Positions 29,867 through 38,756 of a DNA stretch of 64,000 bases are shown here, piece by piece. This DNA is from G965205725 sp965205725. GTDB taxonomy: Bacteria > Pseudomonadota > Gammaproteobacteria > Pseudomonadales > Halieaceae. Each line of letters starts with the position of its first letter. The stretch's first letter is position 1. Where the stretch lies: contig OZ242189.1 of the NCBI GenBank assembly GCA_965205725.1, positions 310,001 to 374,000 on the forward strand, in the 5' to 3' direction. The position numbers and the translations under genes were made by a program. The notes below the pieces were generated by a model. That model saw only the letters and a list, made by a program, of their open reading frames with translations. It was not told the DNA's origin and ran no database searches.

Positions 29867-30429
29867 GTGATACAGTGATAGACGGTATCGACTATGGCCC
29901 TCTGGCCCGTCTGGTGGGCATCTGGAAGGGCGCTGAGGGTATGGATGTGGCTCCAGAACCCGATGCCGACGAGCGCAGCCCCTATTACGAAACACTGACC
30001 TTTGAGGCTGCTGGTGATGTCACCAATGCCGAAGAGCAAACCCTGGTCATTGTGCGCTATCACCAGGTGGTTACCCGCAAATCAAATGATGAGGTCTTTC
30101 ACGACCAGATTGGCTACTGGCTGTGGGACCCTGCAACCGGCGTGATCTGCCAGACCTTGACCATTCCGCGAGGGGTGACTTTACTGGCCGGTGGACAGGC
30201 AAAAGTTGATGGCGATACCACGCACATACAGGTAGCAGCCAAAGATGGCGATGCTCAGTGGGGTATTGTGCAATCGCCGTTCATGCAGGAAAAAGCCCGC
30301 ACCACCGGCTTTGCGCACAGTATCAAAGTCAGCGGCGATACTCTGGAGTACAGTGAAACCACCGCAGTCGATATATACGGTAAACAAAGTTATCAGCATA
30401 CCGATGGCAATACGCTGCAACGTCAATAA
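29863..30429 (+). CDS. Nitrobindin-like heme-binding beta-barrel (FABP-like, DUF1794) protein
   Basis: A 188-residue protein with the family signature near the N-terminus (LVGIWKGAEG, matching GxWxGxG), then YYETLTFEAAGDV, LWDPATGVICQTLTIPRG and a final strand set ending DIYGKQSYQHTDGNTLQR. Related proteins (nitrobindins, THAP4 C-domain) are ten-stranded barrels that bind heme and react with nitrogen oxides; others bind lipids. Function in this operon is unknown. It starts at ATG 29863 after AGGAGATTC. The TAA stop forms part of the target duplication of MITE copy 3. Confidence 0.75.
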   Translation: MSDTVIDGIDYGPLARLVGIWKGAEGMDVAPEPDADERSPYYETLTFEAAGDVTNAEEQTLVIVRYHQVVTRKSNDEVFHDQIGYWLWDPATGVICQTLTIPRGVTLLAGGQAKVDGDTTHIQVAAKDGDAQWGIVQSPFMQEKARTTGFAHSIKVSGDTLEYSETTAVDIYGKQSYQHTDGNTLQRQ

Positions 30430-30568
30430 GAGACCTTCGCACGAAAGCCATTTCACCTGCATGCTGTGTTAAAATCGTACTCAATCGGTCATTTATACCC
30501 ATAAACTCCCTCATTCCGTGCGTTTTTGCCCGGCCTGAAAGCGAAATCGTCTTCCGTGCAAAGGTCTC
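30430..30568 (-). mobile_element. MITE-like inverted-repeat element, copy 3 (139 bp, inverted relative to copies 1-2)
   Basis: Bounded by GAGACCTTCGCACGAAAG and CGTGCAAAGGTCTC and flanked by AATAA on both sides (30425-30429 and 30569-30573). The left AATAA contains the stop codon of the nitrobindin-like gene. It belongs to the short form lacking the internal palindromic segment. Confidence 0.87.
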
Positions 30569-30600
30569 AATAAAAAGCACCAGTCAACAAGGATTCAGTT

Positions 30601-32046
30601 ATGGCGGAAGTTTCTTTTTCTCGTATTCTTGCCTTTTGGGCTGTGAAGAACCCCGCTGCACCGGCTCTTACCATGGGCGATACAACGGTCAGTTTTTCGC
30701 AGTTGGAGGCCAGTACCAACCGCCTGGCGCGGGCCTACGAATCGCTGGGAGTCAAAGAGGGTGATAATGTCACCATTGCCTTGCCGAATAGTATCGAGTT
30801 TGTTGAAGCCTGTTACGCGGTCTGGAAACTGGGCGCTGTCCCTCAACCGGTCTCTGGTAAGCTGCCGAACATTGAGCGCGATGCCATTATTGAAGTGGCA
30901 GCATCCAGCCTGGTGGTAGGCGTCAACGACGACTTGCCAAACACCCGCGTCATTCCGGCCGGGTTCGATGCCAGTGAATTTGATGATTCCGCCCTACCGG
31001 AGAAAACCTCGCGCTACATGAAGGCTATGACCTCCGGTGGCAGCACTGGCCGACCAAAGTTGATTGTTGCGGAACAGCCCGCAGCCATGGACCCCGAGCA
31101 ACCCTTTTTAGTGATGCCGCTACAGAAGGCGGTATTGGTACCAGGGCCCCTGTACCACAATGGCCCGTTCCTGTTTATTTGGGCCGGGTTGGGCAATGGC
31201 AATCACGTCGTGTTTACCGAACGCTTTGCTGCCGGGCCAACCCTGGCATTGCTGGAGCAATATAGAATTTCGGTGGTGTATATGGTGCCAACGATGATGC
31301 AGCGCATCTGGCAATTGCCCGACGAGGTTAAAGCCGCGGCTGATCTCAGTGCACTGGATATGGTGTTCCATTTGGCGGCACCCATTTCGCAGTGGCTGAA
31401 ACAAGCCTGGATTGACTGGCTGGGCGCGCACAAAATTGTCGAACTCTACGGCGGCACCGAAGCGCAGGGTTTTACCGTCATTGGCGGAGAAGACTGGTTG
31501 GCGCATCGCGGTTCGGTTGGCAAGCCCATCGGGGGCTCGTTGATGAAAGTGGTGGATGAGCAGGGTAATGCCTTGCCACCCGGTGAGATCGGTGAAATTT
31601 ATATGATGCCTGCCACTGGTGCAGGCTCCACCTATCACTATGTAGGCGATGCAGCCAAAGCAGATGCTTGCGGTTGGGAGAGCCTGGGTGATATGGGGTA
31701 TATGGACGAAGACGGGTATTTGTATTTAACTGATCGCCAAACCGACATGATTCTCTCCGGTGGCGCCAATATCTTTCCCGCAGAAGTTGAAGGTGCCATT
31801 GAGGCTTTTCCCGGCGTGCGCTCCTGTGCGGTGATCGGCCTGCCCCATGAAGACCTGGGCAATGCCGTACACGCGATTATTGATATGAATGGCGCCAGCG
31901 CCGACGAAGCAGCAATGCTGGCTCACTTATCAGAGCGACTGGTGCGTTACAAAATTCCCCGCAGCCTCGAATTTGTGAGTGAACCCCTGCGCGATGATGC
32001 GGGCAAGGTGCGGCGCAAAACGCTGCGCCAGGCGCGGACTCGTTAA
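30601..32046 (+). CDS. AMP-forming CoA ligase (bile-acid/steroid CoA ligase-like)
   Basis: A 481-residue adenylate-forming enzyme, distinct from the one at 19915. It carries the phosphate loop TSGGSTGRPK at residues 144-153, the GGTEAQG motif, ESLGDMGYMDEDGYLYLTDR, MILSGGANIFPAEVE, and the C-terminal catalytic K469 in DDAGKVRRKTLR. The TSGGSTGRPK form and short length resemble the BaiB-like and other cyclic-acid CoA ligases, which is suggestive only. ATG 30601 follows CAAGGATTC. It begins the third block of the operon after MITE copy 3. Confidence 0.9.
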   Translation: MAEVSFSRILAFWAVKNPAAPALTMGDTTVSFSQLEASTNRLARAYESLGVKEGDNVTIALPNSIEFVEACYAVWKLGAVPQPVSGKLPNIERDAIIEVAASSLVVGVNDDLPNTRVIPAGFDASEFDDSALPEKTSRYMKAMTSGGSTGRPKLIVAEQPAAMDPEQPFLVMPLQKAVLVPGPLYHNGPFLFIWAGLGNGNHVVFTERFAAGPTLALLEQYRISVVYMVPTMMQRIWQLPDEVKAAADLSALDMVFHLAAPISQWLKQAWIDWLGAHKIVELYGGTEAQGFTVIGGEDWLAHRGSVGKPIGGSLMKVVDEQGNALPPGEIGEIYMMPATGAGSTYHYVGDAAKADACGWESLGDMGYMDEDGYLYLTDRQTDMILSGGANIFPAEVEGAIEAFPGVRSCAVIGLPHEDLGNAVHAIIDMNGASADEAAMLAHLSERLVRYKIPRSLEFVSEPLRDDAGKVRRKTLRQARTR

Positions 32047-32049
32047 CCG

Positions 32050-32916
32050 ATGAGCGAAGACTTGCAAGCCTGGGTGGGCAGGCGGCGCCAGCAAACCACT
32101 TATCTTACCGGATGGCCCGCAGAGGCTATGCACGGTGTTCTCGATTTGGGGCTTAAACAGCCTACAGAAAATTTACCCGGCCTCTGGCACTGGTTATATT
32201 TTCTGGAGGTTGCACTGCACTCGAAAATTGGCCATGACGGTCACCCGCAGAAAGGTGACTTTCTGCCGCCGGTACCAAACCCTCGGCGCATGTTTGCCGG
32301 TGCGCGCACTCAGTATCATGCGCCGCTGATATTGAATGAGTCGGCAGAACTTGTTGAAACTGTAGTGTCGATCAATCAGAAAGAGGGCGCACAAGGTACC
32401 CTGTATATTGTGACGGTTGACTATGAGTATTCACAGCGAGGTCAGGTGTGCGTGAGTGAGCAGCGAGATTTTATTTATCTGCCAGCCGTTGCCAGCAGCG
32501 CAGTTAACAGCGCTGTTGCGACCGGGATAGACACCGACTACCAGACCCTGGCCGATGCAGATTGGTGGCGGGATGTGGCTACAGACCCAGTGCGACTGAT
32601 GCGTTTTTCTGCGCTGACGTTCAATAGCCACCGCGTTCATTACGATGCAGGCTATGCGTGTTTTGAGGAGGGTTATCCCGGTTTGGTCGTACACGGCCCG
32701 CTGACAGCCATATTTTTGTCTGAGTTATGTCGTGCCAATAGCGATGCACCGCTAAGCAGTTTCAGCTTTCGGGCGAAAGCGCCGTTGTTTTGCGGTCAAA
32801 CCATTCGCTTGCGCGGCAATTGCAGTGGTCAAAATGTTGAATTGATTGCCTGGCGGCCCGATGGTAAAGCGGCTGTTAGTGCCAGTGCTACGTTTAAACA
32901 GCAGGTGAAAACATGA
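32050..32916 (+). CDS. MaoC/HTD2-type hydratase (3-methylfumaryl-CoA hydratase-like)
   Basis: A 288-residue double hot-dog protein starting 4 bp after the ligase stop. The N-terminal half (LQAWVGRRRQQTTYLTGWPA, then GDFLPPVPNPRRMFAG) matches the FAS1-like/HTD2 group that includes mesaconyl-C4 and 3-methylfumaryl-CoA hydratases. The C-terminal half has the hydratase motif FNSHRVHYDAGYACFEEGYP followed by GLVVHGPLTA. It likely hydrates a branched or unusual enoyl-CoA. Its stop overlaps the next start (ATGA), showing coupling with the carboxyltransferase. Confidence 0.85.
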   Translation: MSEDLQAWVGRRRQQTTYLTGWPAEAMHGVLDLGLKQPTENLPGLWHWLYFLEVALHSKIGHDGHPQKGDFLPPVPNPRRMFAGARTQYHAPLILNESAELVETVVSINQKEGAQGTLYIVTVDYEYSQRGQVCVSEQRDFIYLPAVASSAVNSAVATGIDTDYQTLADADWWRDVATDPVRLMRFSALTFNSHRVHYDAGYACFEEGYPGLVVHGPLTAIFLSELCRANSDAPLSSFSFRAKAPLFCGQTIRLRGNCSGQNVELIAWRPDGKAAVSASATFKQQVKT

Positions 32917-34463
32917 GTGATAAACTGCGCCCCGAGTTAGAGGCGCTCAATCAACGATTGGCGACAACCCTGGATGAAAGCAGAGTTGCAGCCGCAGCAA
33001 GACGTAAAGCCAGGGGCTATCGTACCGCCAGGCAAAACCTGGAGGACCTGGTCGATGAAGGCAGCTTCATTGAATACGGCCAGTTGGCCGTTGCCGCCCA
33101 GCGCAATCGCCGTGATTACCAGGACTTGCAGCAAAACACGGCTGCTGACGCCGTCATAACCGGCGTGGCGACCATTAATGGAGAACGCGCGGCAGTGGTG
33201 GTGTATGACTATGCGGTGCTTGCCGGTACCCAGGGATACTTTCACCACAAGAAACTCGACCGCATTTTTGAAATTGCCGAAGACTGGGAATTGCCGGTCG
33301 TCATGTATACCGAAGGTGGCGGCGGCCGCCCCGGAGACACCGATGTAGCCGTTCAAATTGCAGGTTTGAATATCAAGTCATTTTCGACCTGGGCCAAACT
33401 CAGTGGGCGGGTACCGCGCATTGCAGTAAACAACGGCTATTGTTTTGCCGGCAACGCGGCACTGTTTGGCTGCGCAGATATTACCGTGGCTACGCGAAGC
33501 TCATGGATTGGCATGGCCGGCCCGGCGATGATTGAAGGCGGCGGCCTGGGTGTCTATCCACCCACGGCAATTGGCCCGATTGAAGTGCAGGAAAAAAACG
33601 GGGTGGTGGATATTGTCGCCGATGACGAAGCGCAAGCCACAGCAATCAGCAAAAACCTGCTGAGTTATTTTCAGGGTAGCAGCGAAGATTGGGAGCGCGC
33701 TGATCAGTCCAGCCTGCGCGACGCGATACCAGAAGACCGCCGCTGGGGTTACCCGGTGCGCCGCATTATTGAAACGCTGGTGGATGTTGGCTCTTTCACC
33801 GAGCTTCGCAGAGTCTACGGGCGTCCGATTATTACCGGCTTCGCTCGCTTTGAAGGCAAGCCAGTAGGGCTGATTGCCAACGACTGTCAGCAGTTGGGTG
33901 GGGCGGTGGATGCAGAGAGTGCAGAAAAGGCAGGACGATTTTTGCAATTGTGCGATGGGTTTAATCTGCCTGTGGTTTCACTAACAGACACTCCGGGGTT
34001 TATGGTGGGGCCGCAGAGTGAAGAGCGGGCCTCCGTGCGGCGCATGGCGAGTTTGTTTGTCACTGGTGCCAGTATGACCGTACCGCTGATTGCCATATTT
34101 TTGCGTAAAGGCTATGGGCTGGGTGCCATGGCGATGACCGGCGGCAGCTTTGCAGCTCCCGTTTATGCCGCTTCATGGCCGACGGGTGAATTTGGCGGGA
34201 TGGGTTTGGAGGGCGCGGTGCGCCTTGGCTACAAAAAGGAACTGGAAGCAGTTGCAGACGACGCTGAACGAGAGGCACTGTTCAACAGCCTGGTAGCGCG
34301 CTCTTATGAAATTGGCAAGGCAACCGAGGCGGCTTCACACCTTGAAATAGATGCAGTGATCGACCCGGTTGATACCCGCAATGTCATTATTCGCGCACTG
34401 GCAGCCGCACCCGAGCCGAAGCCCCGCCACGGCAAACGGCGCACCTTCGTTGATACCTGGTAA
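32913..34463 (+). CDS. Acyl-CoA carboxylase, carboxyltransferase (beta) subunit
   Basis: A 516-residue protein of the propionyl/methylcrotonyl/geranyl-CoA carboxyltransferase family. Both crotonase-like halves are present: the first with AVLAGTQGYFHHKKLDRIFEIAE and MYTEGGGGRPGD, the second with RPIITGFARFEGKPVGLIAND, LTDTPGFMVG and AMTGGSFAAPVYAASWPTGEFGGMGLEGAVRLGYKKE. It transfers carboxyl from biotin to an acyl-CoA. No biotin carboxylase or biotin-carrier subunit is encoded in this window, so it must share one encoded elsewhere or act as an acyl-CoA decarboxylase-like enzyme (inference). Coupled by 4 bp to the hydratase upstream. Confidence 0.9.
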   Translation: MSDKLRPELEALNQRLATTLDESRVAAAARRKARGYRTARQNLEDLVDEGSFIEYGQLAVAAQRNRRDYQDLQQNTAADAVITGVATINGERAAVVVYDYAVLAGTQGYFHHKKLDRIFEIAEDWELPVVMYTEGGGGRPGDTDVAVQIAGLNIKSFSTWAKLSGRVPRIAVNNGYCFAGNAALFGCADITVATRSSWIGMAGPAMIEGGGLGVYPPTAIGPIEVQEKNGVVDIVADDEAQATAISKNLLSYFQGSSEDWERADQSSLRDAIPEDRRWGYPVRRIIETLVDVGSFTELRRVYGRPIITGFARFEGKPVGLIANDCQQLGGAVDAESAEKAGRFLQLCDGFNLPVVSLTDTPGFMVGPQSEERASVRRMASLFVTGASMTVPLIAIFLRKGYGLGAMAMTGGSFAAPVYAASWPTGEFGGMGLEGAVRLGYKKELEAVADDAEREALFNSLVARSYEIGKATEAASHLEIDAVIDPVDTRNVIIRALAAAPEPKPRHGKRRTFVDTW

Positions 34464-34472
34464 CACGCCAGC

Positions 34473-35495
34473 GTGCTAGATGATCCCGCCTGTCCGACCG
34501 TTTGTGCGGCGGCTATCAATCAGGTACTACAGGCTGCGCAACGCTTTGGCGTAGAGCCAGAGCAATTGTTAAAGCCGGGTCATCTACAGCCAGAATGGTT
34601 GCAGCAAGCCGATGAACGCCTACCCGTAGAGCGCCTGTTTGAGGTGTATCGGCTGGCGTCAGAGTTATGTGATTGCCCTGATATCGGTTTGTATGTTGGG
34701 CGCATCGCCTATTTTCGCGGGCTCAATTTACTACTGTATATGTCCACAATTTGTAATAGCTTCAAGGACTACCTGAACCTTGTGCCCAGCGTTTCAAAAG
34801 TGTCAGGTGATATCGGAGTCGTGGTGATTGAACGGGAAGGAGAGTTTATTCGTCTGGATTGGCTGCCCTTGCAGGATGCAACGCGGCATGAACGATTTTT
34901 GAGTGATGAAGTACTGGCCTCGTCCCAGGCCATTGTGAATTCATTGTGCGTGGACACCATTCCCGTTCGCAGAGCCCATTTCACCTATGCGCGACCAGGC
35001 GACACAAGCATGCTGGAGCAGGTGTTTGGTCTTGAGCTGTATTTCAATCGGCCAACCAGTTGCCTGTTCTTTGACAGACAGGTGCTGCGCTCTCCAATTA
35101 TTAAACTGGACTACGAGTTATCGGTTGGTTTTGGCTCAGCCCTGCGGGGCCTGTTTGAGGATGAACAGGCCAGCGACCCGTTTTTGTTGTCTGTGCGTCG
35201 GGAACTGATAAAAGCATTACCTGGCGGCGAAGTGACGATAGATCACCTGGCTACCGAACTCGGCGTATCCCGCCGAACTCTGCAACGCCGCCTGAGCGAG
35301 AAAGAGACCCACTTCATGCAGGTGTTGTCAGCAGTCAGAGCGGAGCTTGCCGCCCGTTACCTCGATGATAAGCGCCTTGGGATTACTGACATTGCGTTCC
35401 TGCTAGGCTATTCCGACCCGGCCTCTTTTTCCACGGCGTTCAGAGGCTGGTATGGCACATCCCCCAGTGATTTTCGCGCGGCTGATTATGGCTGA
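34473..35495 (+). CDS. AraC-family transcriptional regulator
   Basis: A 340-residue AraC-type regulator, second in the island and on the same strand as the operon. The N-terminal ligand domain is of the Arabinose_bd type (INQVLQAAQRFGVEPEQLL...). The C-terminal DNA-binding domain has LATELGVSRRTLQRRLSEKE and ITDIAFLLGYSDPASFSTAF then RGWYGTSPSDFR. The start is GTG 34473, 9 bp after the carboxyltransferase stop, with no strong ribosome site; the frame upstream offers no better start. Probably an activator responding to a pathway intermediate. Confidence 0.88.
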   Translation: MLDDPACPTVCAAAINQVLQAAQRFGVEPEQLLKPGHLQPEWLQQADERLPVERLFEVYRLASELCDCPDIGLYVGRIAYFRGLNLLLYMSTICNSFKDYLNLVPSVSKVSGDIGVVVIEREGEFIRLDWLPLQDATRHERFLSDEVLASSQAIVNSLCVDTIPVRRAHFTYARPGDTSMLEQVFGLELYFNRPTSCLFFDRQVLRSPIIKLDYELSVGFGSALRGLFEDEQASDPFLLSVRRELIKALPGGEVTIDHLATELGVSRRTLQRRLSEKETHFMQVLSAVRAELAARYLDDKRLGITDIAFLLGYSDPASFSTAFRGWYGTSPSDFRAADYG

Positions 35496-35505
35496 TCAGG
35501 CATCC

Positions 35506-35543
35506 CCCGTAACTAACGCCCGTAACTAACGCCCGTAACATAG
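35506..35543 (+). repeat. 13-bp tandem repeat, about three copies
   Basis: CCCGTAACTAACG occurs at 35506-35518 and 35519-35531, followed by a third partial copy CCCGTAACATAG. It lies in the 158-bp gap between the regulator and the amidohydrolase gene. Function unknown. Confidence 0.6.
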
Positions 35544-35653
35544 CCCATAACAACGATAGCGCAGGGATAGCACAGGCTGACCTTGCAGAGCCATCTTGCT
35601 CAACAGTGCGCGCCGTAGCAGAATGGACAACTCGCAGACTCGGAGCACAGACA

Positions 35654-37525
35654 ATGAGCGATACATCCTGGGATACCCTGATTCGCGGCGCCCTGGTTTT
35701 TGACGGCCATGGTGGAACACCCCAGCGCCTTGATATTGCGTTGAAAGACGGCAAGGTGGCTGCCAAGGGCTCAGTGCTTGCTCCAGAGCAGGCGAGTGAC
35801 ATCATAGACGCTGCCGGGCAGTGGCTGATGCCCGGTCTTTTAGATATACATACCCATCTGGACCTGGAAGTGGACCTCAACCCCGGTCTGCCAGAAGTGG
35901 TGCGCCACGGGACAACCACCGTGCTAGTAGGCAATTGCAGCCTGGGAACCAGTTTTGGGAAGCAGATAGAGGGGCAAACAAACCCGATTGTTGATTGTTT
36001 TACCAGGGTGGAGAATATTCCAAAGGCGGTTTTGGCAAAGTGCGTTGAGGCAGTAACCTGGGATAATACGGGCGACTACATGGATCACTTTGCCGAGATT
36101 CCACTGGGCCCTAATGTGGCCGCCTTTTTGCCCCACTCCATGCTCAGAGTCGAAGTGATGGGCCTGGAAGACTCCATCAGCCGCAAGCCCACAGCGGCTG
36201 AACTCGAAAAAATGGCCGTGCTGCTGGATAAAGCCCTGGATCAAGGCTTTATGGGAATGAGTACAGACGGCCTGCCTTTCCATTATATGGCCAATGCACC
36301 GAATACCGATAAACGTATTCCTACACAATTTGCCCCCCGCAATGAAATAAAGCGACTGTTGCAGGTAGTGCGCAATCGAAACCGCGTATGGCAGACCACG
36401 CCTATTATTGAGAATCGTCTCAAAGCATTTACTTATTTTGCGTTTACCTCTGGTCGATTATTTGGGAAGCCGCTGAAAACCTCGGCACTGAGTGCCATGG
36501 AATTCGCCTTGATGCCAAAGGCGTCCAATCTGTTTTTAGGCTTTGCCAAATTGATGAACAGCAAGCTGTTCAAAGGCAATATACATTTTCAGGCGCTGGG
36601 TACCAATTTCAGGGTTTGGTCTGATGGAATCGTCAGCCCGCTGTACGAGGAGTTGGAGTCAAGCTGCCAGCTAATCGCCAAAGAATATGACGATGTTGCA
36701 GGGCGTCTTGCGCTGCTCAACGACCCGGCGTTTGTAGAGGAGTTTCGGCGCGACTGGACTCGCGGACGGCGCGGATTCAATCTGGCGCATTTTAAAGCAA
36801 AAATGGGTGCCCCTGATTCGCTGGTGATTCGAGATTTTCAGCGCATGGTATTTGACGGAGCCCCGGTTGCAGATTGGGATGGAGAGAATTTTCAACAAGT
36901 ATTTGATCGCCTTGAAGATTATCAAACCGGCCATACAAACCGGGCCAGGAGTGATGATGAACGCACAGCGTTCGACAAATTCCCCAGCCCTGTAGAGGAC
37001 GATGCAGATTTTATGCTGCACATGCTGCGTGAATACGATAAAAATTTCCGCTACTGGGTAGATATCGGCAACGTGGATAACCGGGCGACGCTAGACCTTT
37101 TGCTGCATGAGCAAACCATGCCCGGCTTCAATGACTCCGGCGCTCATATCACCAATATGGCATTTTTTGATGCCAATCTTAATTCCCTGGGTTTGGCGAG
37201 CCGGCAAGGGCTTGATGTGGTTGCCCGAGTCGTGCAGCGCCTTACTGCTGAGCCGGCCGGGTTCTTCGGTCTCGATGTGGGTACTCTGGATATTGATGCC
37301 CAGGCGGATATCACCATAATTAATCCAGATGCCCTGGCGAATTACGCATGTGATCCAAACCGGCAGTTGATTTATCGAGAGTTGTTTGAACACCAGCAGA
37401 TGGTGAACCGGTCTGACGGCGTCGTATCGCGGGTGCTTATCAACGGCACGGTAGTGTGGGAGGGCGAAGATTTTACTCCGGCCCTGGGCAGTAAAACTTT
37501 GGGCAGAGCCCTGCGCGCGGCCTAG
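35654..37525 (+). CDS. Amidohydrolase of the N-acyl-D-amino-acid deacylase family
   Basis: A 623-residue metal-dependent hydrolase. I chose ATG 35654 (MSDTSWDTLIRGALVFDGHG), matching the family's first strand; an in-frame upstream start at 35606 only adds 16 unrelated residues. Motifs: LIRGALVFDGHGGTP, the metal ligands H66-T-H68 in MPGLLDIHTHLD, GTTTVLVGNCSLGT, and near the C-terminus FNDSGAHITNMAF with the catalytic Asp, then LDIDAQADITIINPD. It is longer than ordinary D-aminoacylases (about 480-500) but this long form is common next to acyl-CoA genes in marine bacteria. Substrate is unknown; it could cleave an N-acyl or cyclic amide/lactone intermediate. Confidence 0.85.
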   Translation: MSDTSWDTLIRGALVFDGHGGTPQRLDIALKDGKVAAKGSVLAPEQASDIIDAAGQWLMPGLLDIHTHLDLEVDLNPGLPEVVRHGTTTVLVGNCSLGTSFGKQIEGQTNPIVDCFTRVENIPKAVLAKCVEAVTWDNTGDYMDHFAEIPLGPNVAAFLPHSMLRVEVMGLEDSISRKPTAAELEKMAVLLDKALDQGFMGMSTDGLPFHYMANAPNTDKRIPTQFAPRNEIKRLLQVVRNRNRVWQTTPIIENRLKAFTYFAFTSGRLFGKPLKTSALSAMEFALMPKASNLFLGFAKLMNSKLFKGNIHFQALGTNFRVWSDGIVSPLYEELESSCQLIAKEYDDVAGRLALLNDPAFVEEFRRDWTRGRRGFNLAHFKAKMGAPDSLVIRDFQRMVFDGAPVADWDGENFQQVFDRLEDYQTGHTNRARSDDERTAFDKFPSPVEDDADFMLHMLREYDKNFRYWVDIGNVDNRATLDLLLHEQTMPGFNDSGAHITNMAFFDANLNSLGLASRQGLDVVARVVQRLTAEPAGFFGLDVGTLDIDAQADITIINPDALANYACDPNRQLIYRELFEHQQMVNRSDGVVSRVLINGTVVWEGEDFTPALGSKTLGRALRAA

Positions 37526-38756
37526 TCAGGGTTGCAAGGCGAGCGCAGCGGCTATCAACCCCACCGTTTTTCTGCGGCGACACTCACGGAGCAGAGGGCT
37601 TGCGGGGTGCCTGGTAGAGGACTTCCGGGGTGCTTTGAAGCGCATAAAGAGTGCGCTGTGGCGGTGTTATCGCATTTGATGTGTCGGTAAGCATGTCTGA
37701 GCCGCAGGCAAGCTCGGCTTTGGTCGGGTGTGGCGGGTATGGTCGGTTGTGGTCAGGTGGGTTAAGCCTTGCGGTTTGGGCACGCTTCAGCGTGTGTTTT
37801 TGACCGCTGCGGAACTCAACGATTTTTCCCAAAGGAAAAATTCGGATTCGAACAGTCCTCGCGGAAAGCCTCAAAAACACCCGCTTGCGCAACCGTGCCC
37901 TGATTAAACCTTCAAGGTTTACCCACCTGCCCACAGTATGGGGCAGAGGACTTGCGGGGTGCTTTGCAGCGCATAAAGAGTGCGCTGTGGCGGTGTTATC
38001 GCATTTGATGTTTCGGTGAGCATGTCTGAGCCGCAGGCGAGTTTGTGAACCGATCAAATGCAGATAACACCGCCAGCACTCAGCGCGAAAAGCAGCCCGG
38101 AAGTCCTATAACCACAAACTCAGGGCTTGCGGTTTTGAGCCGCAGGCAAGCTCGGCTTTGGTCGGGTGTGGCGGGTATGGTCGGTTGTGGTCAGGTGGGT
38201 TAAACCTTGCGGTTTGGGCACGCTCTAGCGTGTGTTTTTGACCGCTGCGGAACTCAACGATTTTTCCCAAAGGAAAAATTCGGATTCAAACAGTCCTCGC
38301 GGAAAGCCTCAAAAACACCCGCTTTCGCAACCGTGCCCTGATTAAACCTTCAAGGTTTACCCACCTGCCCACAGTATGGGGCAGAGGACTTGCGGGGTGC
38401 TTTGCAGCGCATAAAGAGTGCGCTATGGCGGTGTTGGCGCATTTGATGTGTCGGTGAGCATGTCTGAGCCGCAGGCGAGTTTGTGAACCGATCAAATGCA
38501 GATAACACCGTCAGCACTCAGCGCGAAAAGCAGCCCGGAAGTCCTATAAACTCAGGGCTTGCAACGCCGACAGCACTCAGCGCGAAGTGCAGCCCGGAAG
38601 TCCCATAACCATAAATTCAGGGCTTGCGGTTTTGAGCCGCAGGCGAGCGGCTATCAACTGACCACTGGGTATTGGCGGTTCCCTACCAGGCCAATAATGA
38701 TTTGCCAATTGGAATTTTTATGCCTGTTATACTTTGCTGACCACCAGGAGGGCGAT
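37526..38756. repeat. Gene-free repeat region with two 438-bp direct repeats
   Basis: No credible gene lies in these 1.2 kb. A unit starting GAGCCGCAGGCAAGCTCGG occurs at 37699 and again at 38137, 438 bp apart, nearly identical to about 38130 and 38564; a degraded third piece (CAGCACTCAGCGCGAAGTGC, then GGCTTGCGGTTTTGAGCCGC) fills 38565-38650. Each unit contains several short palindromes, for example ATTTTTCCCAAAGGAAAAAT, AAACCTTCAAGGTTT and ACGCT-AGCGT. GGCTATCAAC occurs near both ends (37550 and 38650). Open frames here on the minus strand are repeat-born and show no recognised domain. Confidence 0.8.

Noticed and set aside
37584..38495. Two minus-strand frames sharing LRLRHAHR...RVFLRLSART
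   Set aside because: They are the same frame repeated in the two 438-bp units, have no recognised domain and cross several palindromes; I treat them as repeat DNA.
38559..38756. Longer N-terminus for the PNPOx-like protein
   Set aside because: It runs through repeat DNA; ATG 38757 has a strong ribosome site and matches the fold.
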